From Ralstonia pickettii DTP0602 (GTDB lineage: Bacteria; Pseudomonadota; Gammaproteobacteria; Burkholderiales; Burkholderiaceae): a stretch of DNA of 64,000 nucleotides. Position numbers and translations under genes: made by a program. Below are positions 34,600 through 43,712 of the stretch, in pieces (within the stretch, counting starts at the first letter, position 1; each line of letters begins with the position of its first letter). The stretch lies in contig CP006667.1 in NCBI GenBank assembly GCA_000471925.1, positions 620,001-684,000 on the forward strand. The letters run 5' to 3'. The notes below the pieces were generated by a model. It did not search any database. It was not told where the DNA came from and saw only the letters and a program-made list of their open reading frames with translations.

Positions 34600-36168
34600 A
34601 TGTCGCGCTGGCATCTTCCGTTCCGCGTCTTGCTGACCGGCGCATTCTGCCTCAGCGGCTGCGCGCGCGTGGGACCGGACTTCCAGCCGCAGCGTGAGCC
34701 CTGGGCGCAGCAGTGGCGCAGCCCGGCGCTCGACCAGGCGACCGAAATGCGTACGCAGCCGGACATCCGCGAGTGGTGGCAGGTGTTCGCCGACCCGACC
34801 CTCGAACGCCTGATTGCCGAAGCCGATGCGAACAACGCCGGCCTCAGGATCGCGGGCCTGCGGGTGATGGAAGCCCGCGCGCAGCTGGGCATTGCCCAGA
34901 GCGGGCGCTACCCTCAGCTGCAGCAGGCCAGGGCCGATGTCCTGTACACGGATAGCCGGCAGGCCGGCGGCCGCAACCCGCAAAACAATCGCTTCTGGCA
35001 ATACAGCGCCGGTTTCGACATCGGCTGGGAACTGGATTTCTGGGGGCGCTTCAGCCGCGCCATCGAGTCTGCCGATGCCGCCTATTTTGCGGCCCGCGCC
35101 AACCATGAAGACGTGCTGGTACTGCTGCGGGCCCAGATGGCGGAAACCTACTTCGCGCTGCGCACGGCCGAGGCGCGGCTGCGCATCGCCCGCGACAATG
35201 CCAGGCTGCAGAAGCGCAGCTTTGAGATCACCGAGCGGCTGTTCAAGAGCGGCGAGACCGACGAGCTCGACCTGCAGCAAGCCAAGACGCAATACCTGGG
35301 CACGCTGAGCAGCATTCCTGAGTTTGAAAGCCAGATCATGCGCACGCGCAATGCGCTGGCGGTGCTGGTGGGCCGCCCCCCCGGCCCGATGCCCGAACTG
35401 TCGGAGCTGGCGGAAAAGGAAGGTGAGATCCCCCTGATCGACCGGGCCGTGCTGCAGGACGTGCCCGCCAACCTGCTGCTGCGCCGCCCGGATATCCGCG
35501 CCGCCGAGCTGCAGATTGCCGCGCAATCGGCGCTGATCGGCGTGGCGCAAGCCGAGCTCTATCCGTCGCTGACACTGCTGGGCAGCATTGTCTGGTCCGC
35601 CACCACGCTGGCCGGCACGCCCAACAGCCTGGCCCTGGTCGGCGGCCCCAGCCTGCGCTGGAACGTGTTCGACTATGGCCGGATCCGCAACAACGTGCGC
35701 GTCCAGGACGCCCGCCTGCAGCAACTGATCGTCGCCTACCAGGACGCCGTGCGACAGGCCGCGCGCGAGGCCGACGATGCCGCCAGCGGCCTGGTCAAGG
35801 CGCTGGAGCGCGAGGAAATCCTGCGCGACGGGACGGTCGCTGCCAATCGCTCGCTGACGCTGGCCAACGCGCTGTACCGCGAAGGCTATTCGGACTTCCA
35901 GCGCGTACTGGATGCCCAGCGCGCGCTTGCCACCCAGCAGGACGCCTACCTGCTCAATCGCAGCAGTGCCGTGAGCAACCTGATTGCCTTGTACAGGGCC
36001 CTGGGCGGCGGGTGGTACAGCGAGCGGCCGCTGGTCGACGCGGCCACCCGTGAACAGATGCAGCAACGCACCAACTGGGGGGACCTGCTGAATGAGCCGG
36101 GTCCCAGACCCGTCGATGCCAGCCTGCCTGCAGACCAGAGGCAGGTTCCTGTCAGCGAGCAACGATGA
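34600..36168 (+). CDS. Outer-membrane efflux lipoprotein (NodT/OprM type)
   Basis: A 522-residue TolC-like outer-membrane factor. The start at 34600 (MSRWHLPFRVLLTGAF) leads to a lipobox LSGC at about residue 22, then RVGPDFQP, the usual start of RND-type outer-membrane lipoproteins. Two repeated outer-membrane-efflux domains follow (about residues 80-270 and 290-470), with RRPDIRAAELQIAAQSALIG and YREGYSDFQRVLDAQRAL. Its stop overlaps the start of the adaptor gene (ATGA), so it is translationally coupled to a tripartite exporter. Confidence 0.92.
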   Translation: MSRWHLPFRVLLTGAFCLSGCARVGPDFQPQREPWAQQWRSPALDQATEMRTQPDIREWWQVFADPTLERLIAEADANNAGLRIAGLRVMEARAQLGIAQSGRYPQLQQARADVLYTDSRQAGGRNPQNNRFWQYSAGFDIGWELDFWGRFSRAIESADAAYFAARANHEDVLVLLRAQMAETYFALRTAEARLRIARDNARLQKRSFEITERLFKSGETDELDLQQAKTQYLGTLSSIPEFESQIMRTRNALAVLVGRPPGPMPELSELAEKEGEIPLIDRAVLQDVPANLLLRRPDIRAAELQIAAQSALIGVAQAELYPSLTLLGSIVWSATTLAGTPNSLALVGGPSLRWNVFDYGRIRNNVRVQDARLQQLIVAYQDAVRQAAREADDAASGLVKALEREEILRDGTVAANRSLTLANALYREGYSDFQRVLDAQRALATQQDAYLLNRSSAVSNLIALYRALGGGWYSERPLVDAATREQMQQRTNWGDLLNEPGPRPVDASLPADQRQVPVSEQR

Positions 36169-37316
36169 GCAACGACACGCCGAAGCCAGCCGAAGCGCCT
36201 GCGCCGCCCGCGCCAGCGGCGCCACCCGCGCCTGAATCCGCCGCCGCCGATCCGGCAAGGAAGGGGATCAGGTGGGTCCTGCTGGTGATCCTCATCAGCC
36301 TGGCCTGGTACCTCCTGGCCGACCGGCTGACCCCCTACACGCAGCAGGCACGGGTGCAGACTTTTGTCGTGCCGGTCGCGTCTGAAGTGTCCGGGCGCGT
36401 GACCCGGGTGTATGTGCGCAACAACCAGGACGTTGCGGCAGGCGCGGTCCTGTTCGAGGTCGATCCGCAGCACTACAAGATTGCCGTGGACCGCGCCCGC
36501 GCCGATCTCGAGTCGACACGCCGGCAGATCGGCGCCAGCACCGCCGGCATCGAGTCGGCGCAGGCCTCCCTGCGCGCCGCGCGCGCCAACGAGCTCAAGG
36601 CACGCCAGGACAGCGAACGCCTGGAACGCCTGTACCGCGAGGATCCCGGCACCATTTCACTGCGCCGCCTCGAAATCGCGCGCGCCAGCCTGGAGGCAGC
36701 CACCAGCCAAGTGGCCGCGGCCAAGGCCGAGGTGCAGCGCGCGCGCGAGCAGCAGGGGGGCAGCGAGGAAGAGAATGCCAAGCTGCGCAGCGCCGCCACG
36801 GCGCTGGAGAAGGCCGAGCTGGACCTTGCCAATACCCGGGTGCGGGCACGCTCGGCCGGCCTGGTCACCGACCTGCGCACCGATGCCGGCCAGTTTGCTG
36901 CTGCCGGCAACCCGGTTATGACGCTGATCACGATCCATGATATGTGGATCAATGCGGAAATGACCGAGAACAACCTGGGCCACGTCGAGCCTGGCACACC
37001 GGTTGCCATCGTGCTGGACGCACTGCCAGGCAGGATCTTCGAAGGGCGCGTGCGCAGCGTCGGCTACGGCGTCAACACCGGCCCCAGCACGCCGCCCGGC
37101 AGCCTGCCGACGGTGCAGAACAGCCGCGACTGGCTGCGCCCGGCCCAACGCTTCCCGGTGATCGTCGAGTTCAACCCGGGCGAACTGACCACGCTGCGCG
37201 GCATCCGCGTAGGCGGACAGGCCGAGGTCATGGCGTTCCCGCTGCAGGGCAATCCGCTCAATCCGCTCGGCCGCGTGTTCCTGTACCTGATGAGCTGGCT
37301 TTCCTATGTCTACTGA
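36165..37316 (+). CDS. HlyD/EmrA-type membrane fusion protein
   Basis: A 383-residue periplasmic adaptor. A Pro/Ala-rich cytoplasmic leader (residues 1-30) precedes one membrane helix (WVLLVILISLAWYLLA, about 36-51), a barrel-sandwich half-motif VVPVASEVSGRVTRVYVRNNQDV, a long coiled coil (about 115-220), and the matching half NTRVRARSAGLVTDLRTDAGQF. It bridges the outer-membrane factor encoded upstream to the inner-membrane DUF2955 protein whose gene overlaps its end by 11 bp. Likely cargo is an aromatic acid or similar organic anion, judging from the AaeAB-like make-up. Confidence 0.9.
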   Translation: MSNDTPKPAEAPAPPAPAAPPAPESAAADPARKGIRWVLLVILISLAWYLLADRLTPYTQQARVQTFVVPVASEVSGRVTRVYVRNNQDVAAGAVLFEVDPQHYKIAVDRARADLESTRRQIGASTAGIESAQASLRAARANELKARQDSERLERLYREDPGTISLRRLEIARASLEAATSQVAAAKAEVQRAREQQGGSEEENAKLRSAATALEKAELDLANTRVRARSAGLVTDLRTDAGQFAAAGNPVMTLITIHDMWINAEMTENNLGHVEPGTPVAIVLDALPGRIFEGRVRSVGYGVNTGPSTPPGSLPTVQNSRDWLRPAQRFPVIVEFNPGELTTLRGIRVGGQAEVMAFPLQGNPLNPLGRVFLYLMSWLSYVY

Positions 37317-38361
37317 CAGCACCGCGCCCCTGTCCGCCGCGCGCTCGCGCTCGCCCCGCGCGCAGCGCGCGCTGCGGCTGGCCAGCGGCACCGCGCTGTG
37401 CCTGGCGGCCAGCTTCGGCCTGCAGCTGCCGATCCCCATGGTCGCCCCGGTCCTCGCCGTGTTCCTGCTTGCCAGCCTCAACCGGCCGATGTCGCTCAAG
37501 GCCGGGCTGGGCCTGGCGCTGGTCGTGATGCTGACCACCGGCAGTGGGCTGCTGCTGATTCCCTTGCTGCGCCACTACGGCTTGAGCGGCGTGCTGCTGA
37601 TCGGCCTCGGCCTGTTCCTGGCCTTCCGCCTTGGCCTGAGCGGCGGCAACAACCTGGTTTCCACTTTCCTGGTGGTCGGCCTGACCATGATCTCGGCCGC
37701 CGGCACTTTCGATTTCGGACTGGCGGTCACGGTCATCGAGGCGCTGGTCAAGGGACTGCTGGTCGCGGTGGCAGTGCTGGCGATCGGCCATTGGCTGTTT
37801 CCCGAACCCGCCGGTGCGCCGGCAGCGCCCGCGGCCCCGGCCTTGCCGGCTGACCAGGCTGCCTGGATCGCGCTACGCGCTACCCTGGTGGTGATGCCGG
37901 CCTACCTGCTGGCGCTGAACGATCCGGCCGGCTACATGCCGATCATCATGAAAGCGGTCAGCCTCGGCCGGCAAAGCTGCACCACCACGGCTCGCAACGC
38001 CGGCCGCGAACTCATCGGCTCGACGCTGCTCGGCGGCGCGCTGGCGATACTGTTCTGGGGCGCGCTCAGCCTGTTCGTGCACCTGTGGATGTTCTTCCTG
38101 TGGATGCTGCTGTTCGGCCTGCTGGTCGCGCGCAAGCTCTATGGCCTCAGCCCGACGCGGCAGCCGCCGAGCTTCTGGCTGAATACCCTGGTGACCCTGA
38201 TTATCCTGCTGGGGCAGTCGGTGCAGGACAGCGCCGCCGGCAAGGATGTCTACACGGCATTCGCCGTGCGCATGGCACTGTTTATCGGCGTTACCCTGTA
38301 TGCCTGGATGATGCTCCAGTTGCTCGATCAACCCCGCCGTGTGCGCCGACTCGGCACCTGA
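37306..38361 (+). CDS. DUF2955/FUSC-like inner-membrane efflux subunit
   Basis: A 351-residue integral membrane protein with two similar hydrophobic halves (about residues 25-170 and 195-340) resembling the AaeB/FUSC arrangement but half as long. LGLALVVMLTTGSGLLLIPLL and WMFFLWMLLFGLLVA are membrane segments. NDPAGYMPIIMKAVSLG in the middle is a conserved loop of DUF2955 proteins. It is third of the tripartite set and presumably the energised inner-membrane unit. Confidence 0.82.
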   Translation: MSTDSTAPLSAARSRSPRAQRALRLASGTALCLAASFGLQLPIPMVAPVLAVFLLASLNRPMSLKAGLGLALVVMLTTGSGLLLIPLLRHYGLSGVLLIGLGLFLAFRLGLSGGNNLVSTFLVVGLTMISAAGTFDFGLAVTVIEALVKGLLVAVAVLAIGHWLFPEPAGAPAAPAAPALPADQAAWIALRATLVVMPAYLLALNDPAGYMPIIMKAVSLGRQSCTTTARNAGRELIGSTLLGGALAILFWGALSLFVHLWMFFLWMLLFGLLVARKLYGLSPTRQPPSFWLNTLVTLIILLGQSVQDSAAGKDVYTAFAVRMALFIGVTLYAWMMLQLLDQPRRVRRLGT

Positions 38362-38372
38362 ACCGGCCCATC

Positions 38373-38822
38373 ATGCTGCGCAATCTGCTAATCGGCCTTC
38401 CCGTGATGATGCTTTGCCTGCTGCTGCAGGCCGTCTTCATCACCATTTGCCTGCGCTACTACGTACGCTTCGACAATGTCCGGCGAAACCGCGCATCGCT
38501 GTCGCTGGATATCCTGATGCTGGCGATGGTGATGCTGGTGACCTTGCTCGGCAATTTCGTGCAGATGGCGATCTGGGCGGTCCTGTTCATGCTGCTCGGC
38601 GAATTCAGCGACTACCCCACCGCGCTGTACCACTCCGGTGTCAACTTCGCCACGCTGGGCTACGGCGATATCGTCATGTCCGCGGACCGGCGTTTGCTGG
38701 GGCCGCTGGAGGCGGCCAACGGGATCCTGATGTTCGGCGTCTCCACCTCGGTGATGACCGCCGCGGTGCTGGACGTGATCAAGCACAACCTCGCCGGACT
38801 GCGTGGCAGCGAGCAGCCATAA
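38373..38822 (+). CDS. Two-helix potassium-channel-like protein
   Basis: A 149-residue membrane protein starting at 38373 (MLRNLLIGLPVMMLCLLLQ). Hydrophobic segments lie at about residues 5-27 and 48-75, followed by a pore loop SGVNFATLGYGDIVMS whose TLGYGD matches the K+ selectivity filter, then a last helix (about 112-130). It lacks a regulatory RCK domain. It starts 12 bp after the DUF2955 gene, so it is co-expressed with the efflux system, an unusual companion. Confidence 0.82.
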   Translation: MLRNLLIGLPVMMLCLLLQAVFITICLRYYVRFDNVRRNRASLSLDILMLAMVMLVTLLGNFVQMAIWAVLFMLLGEFSDYPTALYHSGVNFATLGYGDIVMSADRRLLGPLEAANGILMFGVSTSVMTAAVLDVIKHNLAGLRGSEQP

Positions 38823-38889
38823 CCTCAGGCAAGCGGGACTCGCCGGGCTTCAGACGCCCGCCGCGCCGGACAAGACGCAAGGAGACACC

Positions 38890-39285
38890 ATGACAATCCG
38901 AGTTGGACGATGGCTGAGCCGCAACGGCGGCGGGCTCGAGATTCTTTCCATCGGGCCGGGTGCCCATTTCACCGGGCGCTACCAGACCAAGGTGGGAAAG
39001 CCCGACCCCAATGCCTGGTTCGAAACCCACGGCATGACCGACGGCGCGCTGATCGGCTTCACGGTGCTTTGGAAGAACCAGTCGGAGCAGCATGCCTCGC
39101 TGACCACCTTTGCCGGCCGCTACCTGGCCCAGGGCGAACAGGATGGCCTGGGCGATCCATCGCGCGAGCGCATCGAGGCCCAATGGGTGCTGGCCCGCCG
39201 CTACGAGGACGATGATCCCGGCAAGCCGCACGCGATGTGGGAGACTTTTATCTCCAACTCCGCCATTTGGTACTGGACGCCCTGA
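38890..39285 (+). CDS. Avidin/streptavidin-like beta-barrel protein
   Basis: A 131-residue protein whose pattern follows streptavidin strand by strand: GRWLSRNGGGLEIL, GAHFTGRYQTKVGKP (compare GTYESAVG), IGFTVLWKNQ (compare GWTVAWKN), LTTFAGRYL (compare TTWSGQY), EAQWVLARRY (compare TQWLL) and MWETFISNSAIWYW. Two biotin-stacking Trp positions are kept, a third is Phe, and the residues aligning with streptavidin Asn23, Ser27 and Asp128 appear replaced, so biotin binding is uncertain. There is no signal peptide, suggesting a cytoplasmic location. AAGGAGAC precedes the start. It ends 4 bp from the convergent BPL_N gene. Confidence 0.72.
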   Translation: MTIRVGRWLSRNGGGLEILSIGPGAHFTGRYQTKVGKPDPNAWFETHGMTDGALIGFTVLWKNQSEQHASLTTFAGRYLAQGEQDGLGDPSRERIEAQWVLARRYEDDDPGKPHAMWETFISNSAIWYWTP

Positions 39286-39289
39286 CCGG

Positions 39290-40093
39290 TCATCCCAGCG
39301 CGAGGCCGGCATGGACCAGCAACTGGCGGAACACCGCCAGTCGCGCCTCGCCGGTCTGCGCCAGCCTCTGGCAGACGTGGACGTGCGCGGTCCTGTCGCT
39401 GTGGCCTAGCAAGGCGTCCTTGCACTCGCGCTCCGAGATCTCCAGGTGGACGCCGGTCAGGATCGCGCTGCCCTTGCCCACGCGTGAGCTCACGATCGCG
39501 GGCGGGTCGCCTTCGATGCCGGTATAGACGGCCAGCACCTCGGCCTCGGGCCCCGGGGCATGGCCGAAATCGAAGCGGCAGCCGCCGTGGTAGTGCGTGT
39601 AAAGCGACACCGGGGCAGTGGTCAGCCGGTCCGTCGTCCGGATCTCCACCGCGGCGGTGCTGCGCGGCGTGCCGTCATAGGCGACGCCTCCCGTGAGTTC
39701 GGGCAAGGAGCCAACCGCGACCGCATCCACGAAGCTCAGCTCCCGCGTGCCGCAAATCTCGCCCGCGCTGCCGGCGTGAAAGGCGAGTTCCCTGCACGCG
39801 TAGTACGCACCCGCGCAGATGCCAAGGTAGACCCCGCCTTGTTCGACAAAGCGCCGGATACGCGCGTTGGGGGCACCGTTCAGCGCCGCGCAATAGGGCA
39901 GGTCGGCACCGCCCGGCATGACGAACAGCACCGCGTCATCGAAGAGCGATGCGTCATGCCGGATGTCATCGGCCATGACCGCACGGATTTCGTACGCACC
40001 GGAACGAAGCTGCTGCCCGATGGTGCGCATCAGGCGCGCGGTGCCGTCGGAGGTGCCGGCATCGATATAGGTCAGGATCTGGGGCTTTGACAT
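39290..40093 (-). CDS. Stand-alone biotin-protein-ligase N-terminal-domain (BPL_N) protein
   Basis: A 267-residue protein of the BPL_N family, a class I glutamine amidotransferase/DJ-1-like fold found at the N-terminus of eukaryotic biotin protein ligases and alone in bacteria. It shows FVMPGGADLPYCAALNG, the nucleophile-elbow GVYLGICAGAYYACRE with Cys, and YTHYHGGCRFDFG with candidate His. It does not contain the ligase domain. It is divergent from the first GntR gene across a gap with an operator shared with the carboxylase operons, and convergent with the avidin-like gene, so a biotin-related role is likely though unproven. Confidence 0.82.
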   Translation of the reverse strand: MSKPQILTYIDAGTSDGTARLMRTIGQQLRSGAYEIRAVMADDIRHDASLFDDAVLFVMPGGADLPYCAALNGAPNARIRRFVEQGGVYLGICAGAYYACRELAFHAGSAGEICGTRELSFVDAVAVGSLPELTGGVAYDGTPRSTAAVEIRTTDRLTTAPVSLYTHYHGGCRFDFGHAPGPEAEVLAVYTGIEGDPPAIVSSRVGKGSAILTGVHLEISERECKDALLGHSDRTAHVHVCQRLAQTGEARLAVFRQLLVHAGLALG

Positions 40094-40165
40094 GATGGTT
40101 CGTCGTGATTCAGCGCAGTCTCTCGCTGTGGCTCGTGATCTTCCTCACGCAGTTGTGGTCTAATC

Positions 40166-40194
40166 TCATGCTTACATTGCGTTTGTCTACAATC
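40166..40194. promoter_or_regulatory. 29-bp operator shared with the carboxylase operons (copy 1)
   Basis: Lies between the divergent BPL_N and GntR genes. Its core is TTGTCTACAA (40183-40192), a TTGT-N2-ACAA palindrome typical of FadR-type GntR sites. It matches 49164-49192 at 24 of 29 positions, including TCATGCT and ACATT to the left of the core. Confidence 0.75.
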
Positions 40195-40229
40195 GTAGTT
40201 CCTGAATTGCGCAGTTTCGAGTTTTCGAC

Positions 40230-40937
40230 ATGACCACACAATCCAATCGTCCCGCCAGCCGCCAACTGAGGACACTGCCTGAGCAGATCGCCGATAGCAT
40301 CTTCACCGCCATCGCGAACGGCGAGTACGCCCCGGGCGAGCGCATCCGCGAAGAAGGGCTGGCCGAGCAGTTCGCAGTCAGCCGCGGTCCGGTGCGCGAG
40401 GCCTTGCGCATCCTTGAGAAGGATTCGGTGGTGAACATCCTGCCCAACAAGGGCGCCCACGTCACCCAGCTCTCGATCAAGGAAGTCGCCGATATCTTTG
40501 AGATCCGCGGCAAGCTGTCCGGCACCATGATCAGCCGGCTGAGCACGGAAGAGGCGGCGCAGCTTGCGGCGACCATCGAAGCCGACGTGCGCGCGCTGGA
40601 AACGCTGGCGCAGGAGCCGGACGGCGCCGCCGCCTTCATCGAAACCTCGTTCCGCCTGGGGCGCATCCTGCGCGAGGCTTGCACCAATGAGCGCCTGGCC
40701 GAGATCCTGGGTTCGCTGGCGCGGCAGACGCTGCGCTACACCCAGCTTGGCCTGTCCACGCCGGCACGGCGCAAGGAATCGGCACGCAACTGGCGCACGC
40801 TGCAGAAGGGCCTCAAGTCGGGCAACCTCGATGCCGCGGCGGAAGCGGTCGAAAAGCTGATCGGCGATTCGATGCGCGAGGCGATCAGGCAGCTCGAAGC
40901 GCAGCGGGATGCCGCGCCGCGCGCCGCCGGAAACTGA
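40230..40937 (+). CDS. GntR family regulator, FadR (FCD) subfamily, paralog 1
   Basis: A 235-residue regulator. The winged helix (about residues 15-80) includes YAPGERIREEGLAEQFAVSRGPVREALRILEKDSVV. An all-helical FCD ligand-binding domain follows (about 90-220). It is strongly similar to the second GntR protein at 49482: long stretches around the DNA-binding helix and NERLAEILGSLARQT are nearly identical. The two probably recognise the same operator. It is divergent from the BPL_N gene and convergent with the thiolase-like gene. Confidence 0.92.
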   Translation: MTTQSNRPASRQLRTLPEQIADSIFTAIANGEYAPGERIREEGLAEQFAVSRGPVREALRILEKDSVVNILPNKGAHVTQLSIKEVADIFEIRGKLSGTMISRLSTEEAAQLAATIEADVRALETLAQEPDGAAAFIETSFRLGRILREACTNERLAEILGSLARQTLRYTQLGLSTPARRKESARNWRTLQKGLKSGNLDAAAEAVEKLIGDSMREAIRQLEAQRDAAPRAAGN

Positions 40938-40987
40938 GCGGCGGGCACAGGCTGGCAGACTGGCTTCTGGTGTCATGGCATAACCCG

Positions 40988-42157
40988 CTAAGCCGTGCCC
41001 AGCACCATCACCATATAGGCGGACATGACCAGGCCGCCTGCCTGCACCAGGCAGTTGCGAGCGCCAGGCACCTGACGCTCCCCGCAATCCCCGCGTAGCT
41101 GACGGACCGACTCGATCATCAGCGGCATGCCGAACATGCCGCCGTGATTGAAGGACAAGCCGCCGCCCGAGGTATTCAGCGGGAACGCTCCTCCCGGCGC
41201 GATGCGTCCCCCTTGCACGAAGGCGCCACTTTCGCCGCGCCCGCAGAATCCCAGCGCCTCCAGGCCGATCAGCACGTTGCTGGTGAACGCGTCATAGATC
41301 TGCACGATGTCGATCTCGCTACGGCTCAGGCCGGCGCGCTCCAAGGCCAGCCGGCCCATCTCCGCGAGCACGCCGTTGTCGATCCAGTCGTCCATGCCAA
41401 ACGGCGTGGCGTGCTGGATATATTGCTCCGCGAACCCTTGCACCAGTACCGGCGGGCGGCGCAAGTCGCGCGCGCGCTCGGTCCGCACCAGCACCATCGC
41501 GCCGGCGCTGTCGGTGACCTGGCAGATATCGAGCTTGCGCAGCGGGTCGGCGACCATGGGCGAGGCCAGGTAGTCGGCCATGGTCAGCGGCTCGCGCGCC
41601 ACCGCAGTCGGATTGAGCTGCGCCCAGCGCCTGGCCGCCAGCGCGACTTCCCCAAGGTCTTCGGCGAGCGTGCCATAGCGATGCATGTGCAGGCGTGCCT
41701 GCATCGCGTAGAAGCCGATCGGGCTCAGCATCCCGTACGGCTGCACGAACTGGCCGTTCGGCATGCGGGCATCCTGCGCGTGGCCGCCACGCGCGCGGCT
41801 GCGGTCCAGGCGCTGTGTGCTGCCATAGGTGATCAGCGCAACATTGCACAGGCCCGCCTCCATCGCCGCCATCGCGTGGACGATATGCGTCAGGTTGGAT
41901 TGCCCGCCGACCACGGTGCTGTCGACATAGCGCGGTTGTAGCCCTATGTACTCGGTCACCAGCAAGCCGGCGGCGCGGTCATCCCAGTGCGCGAAAACGG
42001 CGTCGATGTCAGAGGGCTTCAGCCCCGCGTCCAGGATCGCGAGCCGCGCCGCTTCGCATTGCAGCGACAACGCGGTGTCGCCCGGCTGGGCCTTGCCCAT
42101 GCCCGCCTCGCCGACGCCCGCGATGGCATAGCGGCCACTCAGTGCTTTCGGGTCCAT
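40988..42157 (-). CDS. Thiolase-superfamily protein (SCP2/lipid-transfer type)
   Basis: A 389-residue thiolase-fold protein. I chose the ATG at 42157 (MDPKALSGRYAIAGVG) because AAAGGA lies 6 bp upstream; an ATG at 42163 is possible. Fold markers include YAIAGVGEAGMG, NTSGGGLSFNHGGMFGMP and a thiolase-like C-terminus. Where thiolases carry the nucleophile Cys it reads VVGGQSNLTH, so the Claisen nucleophile seems absent. Members paired with a DUF35 protein, as here, include retro-aldolases (Ltp2) as well as true thiolases. It is last of the accB-type operon. Confidence 0.8.
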   Translation of the reverse strand: MDPKALSGRYAIAGVGEAGMGKAQPGDTALSLQCEAARLAILDAGLKPSDIDAVFAHWDDRAAGLLVTEYIGLQPRYVDSTVVGGQSNLTHIVHAMAAMEAGLCNVALITYGSTQRLDRSRARGGHAQDARMPNGQFVQPYGMLSPIGFYAMQARLHMHRYGTLAEDLGEVALAARRWAQLNPTAVAREPLTMADYLASPMVADPLRKLDICQVTDSAGAMVLVRTERARDLRRPPVLVQGFAEQYIQHATPFGMDDWIDNGVLAEMGRLALERAGLSRSEIDIVQIYDAFTSNVLIGLEALGFCGRGESGAFVQGGRIAPGGAFPLNTSGGGLSFNHGGMFGMPLMIESVRQLRGDCGERQVPGARNCLVQAGGLVMSAYMVMVLGTA

Positions 42158-42167
42158 GTCCATCCTT

Positions 42168-43712
42168 TCAAACCGGCATTGATGCAGCCGTAAGCTGCGA
42201 TCGCACATCCTTCTTCAGCACCTTGCCGACCGGGCTGCGTGGCAGCGTGGGCCAGAATTCCACCTGCTTGGGCGTCTTCAGGCTGCCGAAGCGCTTGCGG
42301 CACAGATCGACGATCTCGTCGGCGGTGGCATTGCAGCCGGGTTTGAGCTCGATCACGGCGGTCAGGCGCTCGCCCCAGTCGGCGTCGGGTACGCCAACCA
42401 CGGCGCAGTCCTGCACCGCGGGATGTCCCCAGATCACCTGCTCGATCTCGCTCGGGTAGATGTTGAAGCCGCCGGAGATGACCATGTCCTTCTTGCGATC
42501 GACCACATACAGGTAGCCGTTCTCGTCGAACACGCCGATGTCGCCGGTATGGTGCCAGCCGAACGCGCGCGCCTCGGCGGTGGCCTTGGGGTTGTTGTAA
42601 TAGCCGGGCGAAACGAGGTCGCCGCGGGCCACGATCTCGCCGCGTTCGCCCGTGCCCACGATATTGCCCTCGTCGTCCATCAGCGCAACCTCGCAGGCGC
42701 CTGACGGGCGGCCGGCGGAGGCGAGATGCTTGTCGAGCTCGGGGTCGTTGTGCACGAAATGGTCCTTGCGCGACAGGCAGGTGATGACTCCGGGCACTTC
42801 CGACTGGCCATAGCTCTGCATGAACACCTGGCCCCAGAGGGCAATGCCTTCGCGCAGCTTGTCGACCGACATCGGCGCGGCACCATACAGCACGTACTCG
42901 AGGGAGGAGCAGTCGCGCGTGCGCGCATCGGGGTGGGCGAGCAGGCGATAGATCATGGTGGGCGGCAGGAAGATATGCGTCACGCGTTCGCGCTCGATCG
43001 CTTCGAGGATCAGGCCCGGATCGGCCGACGGCGCGATCACGTTGCGCGCGCCGATTCGTGCCAGTGCCACCATCGTAGCGCCCGCGGCATGCGTGAGCGG
43101 CGCCACCACCAGGTGCACGGGGTCCTTGCGCGGCGGCATGAACTGGTTGCTGATCCGGTACGCCGTCTCGAGCGAGCGGTGGCTCTGCATGATCGCCTTC
43201 GGGCGGCCGGTGGTGCCGCCGGAGGACTTGATGATCGCGATGTCGTCGGCTTCGCGCCGCACCGTCACGCGTTTCCCGGCGAAGTCCTTCACCCATTGCG
43301 CGATGCAGTGGCCGTTCGGTTCCAGCGGCTCGGTCAGCCCGATGACGCGTCTGAGCGTCGGGATTTCCCGCTTCAGGCGTTCGAGATGGGGCGCATATTG
43401 TGCGTGGCAGATCAGCACCGTGATCTCGCAGAAACTGGCGAACCAGATGATGTCCTCGATGGGATCGCGCGCGTTGAGCGGTACGAACACCGCGCCGCTG
43501 CGCATCACGCCCAGCATCGCCGGCAGCACCATCGGATGATTGGGCGAGAGCACGCCGACATGCGTGCCCGGTTGCACGTCGCGCACCAGCGCGGCGGCAA
43601 CCGCGTGCGAAGCGTCGGCCGCTTCCTGGTAGCTCAGGCGCATATCGCCACCCTGGACGAAGATGCGGTCTGGATATGCAATGGCGCCGGCGTCGAAGGA
43701 ATCGATGATCAT
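42168..43712 (-). CDS. Acyl-CoA synthetase (AMP-binding), paralog 1
   Basis: A 514-residue ANL-superfamily ligase that activates a carboxylic acid to its CoA ester through an acyl-adenylate. The P-loop is IIKSSGGTTGRPKAIMQSH. Later motifs are QSYGQSEVPG, the hinge region YVVDRKKDMVISGGFNIYPSEIE and the C-terminal Lys in RSPVGKVLKKDV. It overlaps the DUF35 gene start-to-stop by 4 bp and is followed by the thiolase-like gene. Substrate is unknown. A second, different ligase lies in the divergent operon. Confidence 0.9.
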   Translation of the reverse strand: MIIDSFDAGAIAYPDRIFVQGGDMRLSYQEAADASHAVAAALVRDVQPGTHVGVLSPNHPMVLPAMLGVMRSGAVFVPLNARDPIEDIIWFASFCEITVLICHAQYAPHLERLKREIPTLRRVIGLTEPLEPNGHCIAQWVKDFAGKRVTVRREADDIAIIKSSGGTTGRPKAIMQSHRSLETAYRISNQFMPPRKDPVHLVVAPLTHAAGATMVALARIGARNVIAPSADPGLILEAIERERVTHIFLPPTMIYRLLAHPDARTRDCSSLEYVLYGAAPMSVDKLREGIALWGQVFMQSYGQSEVPGVITCLSRKDHFVHNDPELDKHLASAGRPSGACEVALMDDEGNIVGTGERGEIVARGDLVSPGYYNNPKATAEARAFGWHHTGDIGVFDENGYLYVVDRKKDMVISGGFNIYPSEIEQVIWGHPAVQDCAVVGVPDADWGERLTAVIELKPGCNATADEIVDLCRKRFGSLKTPKQVEFWPTLPRSPVGKVLKKDVRSQLTAASMPV

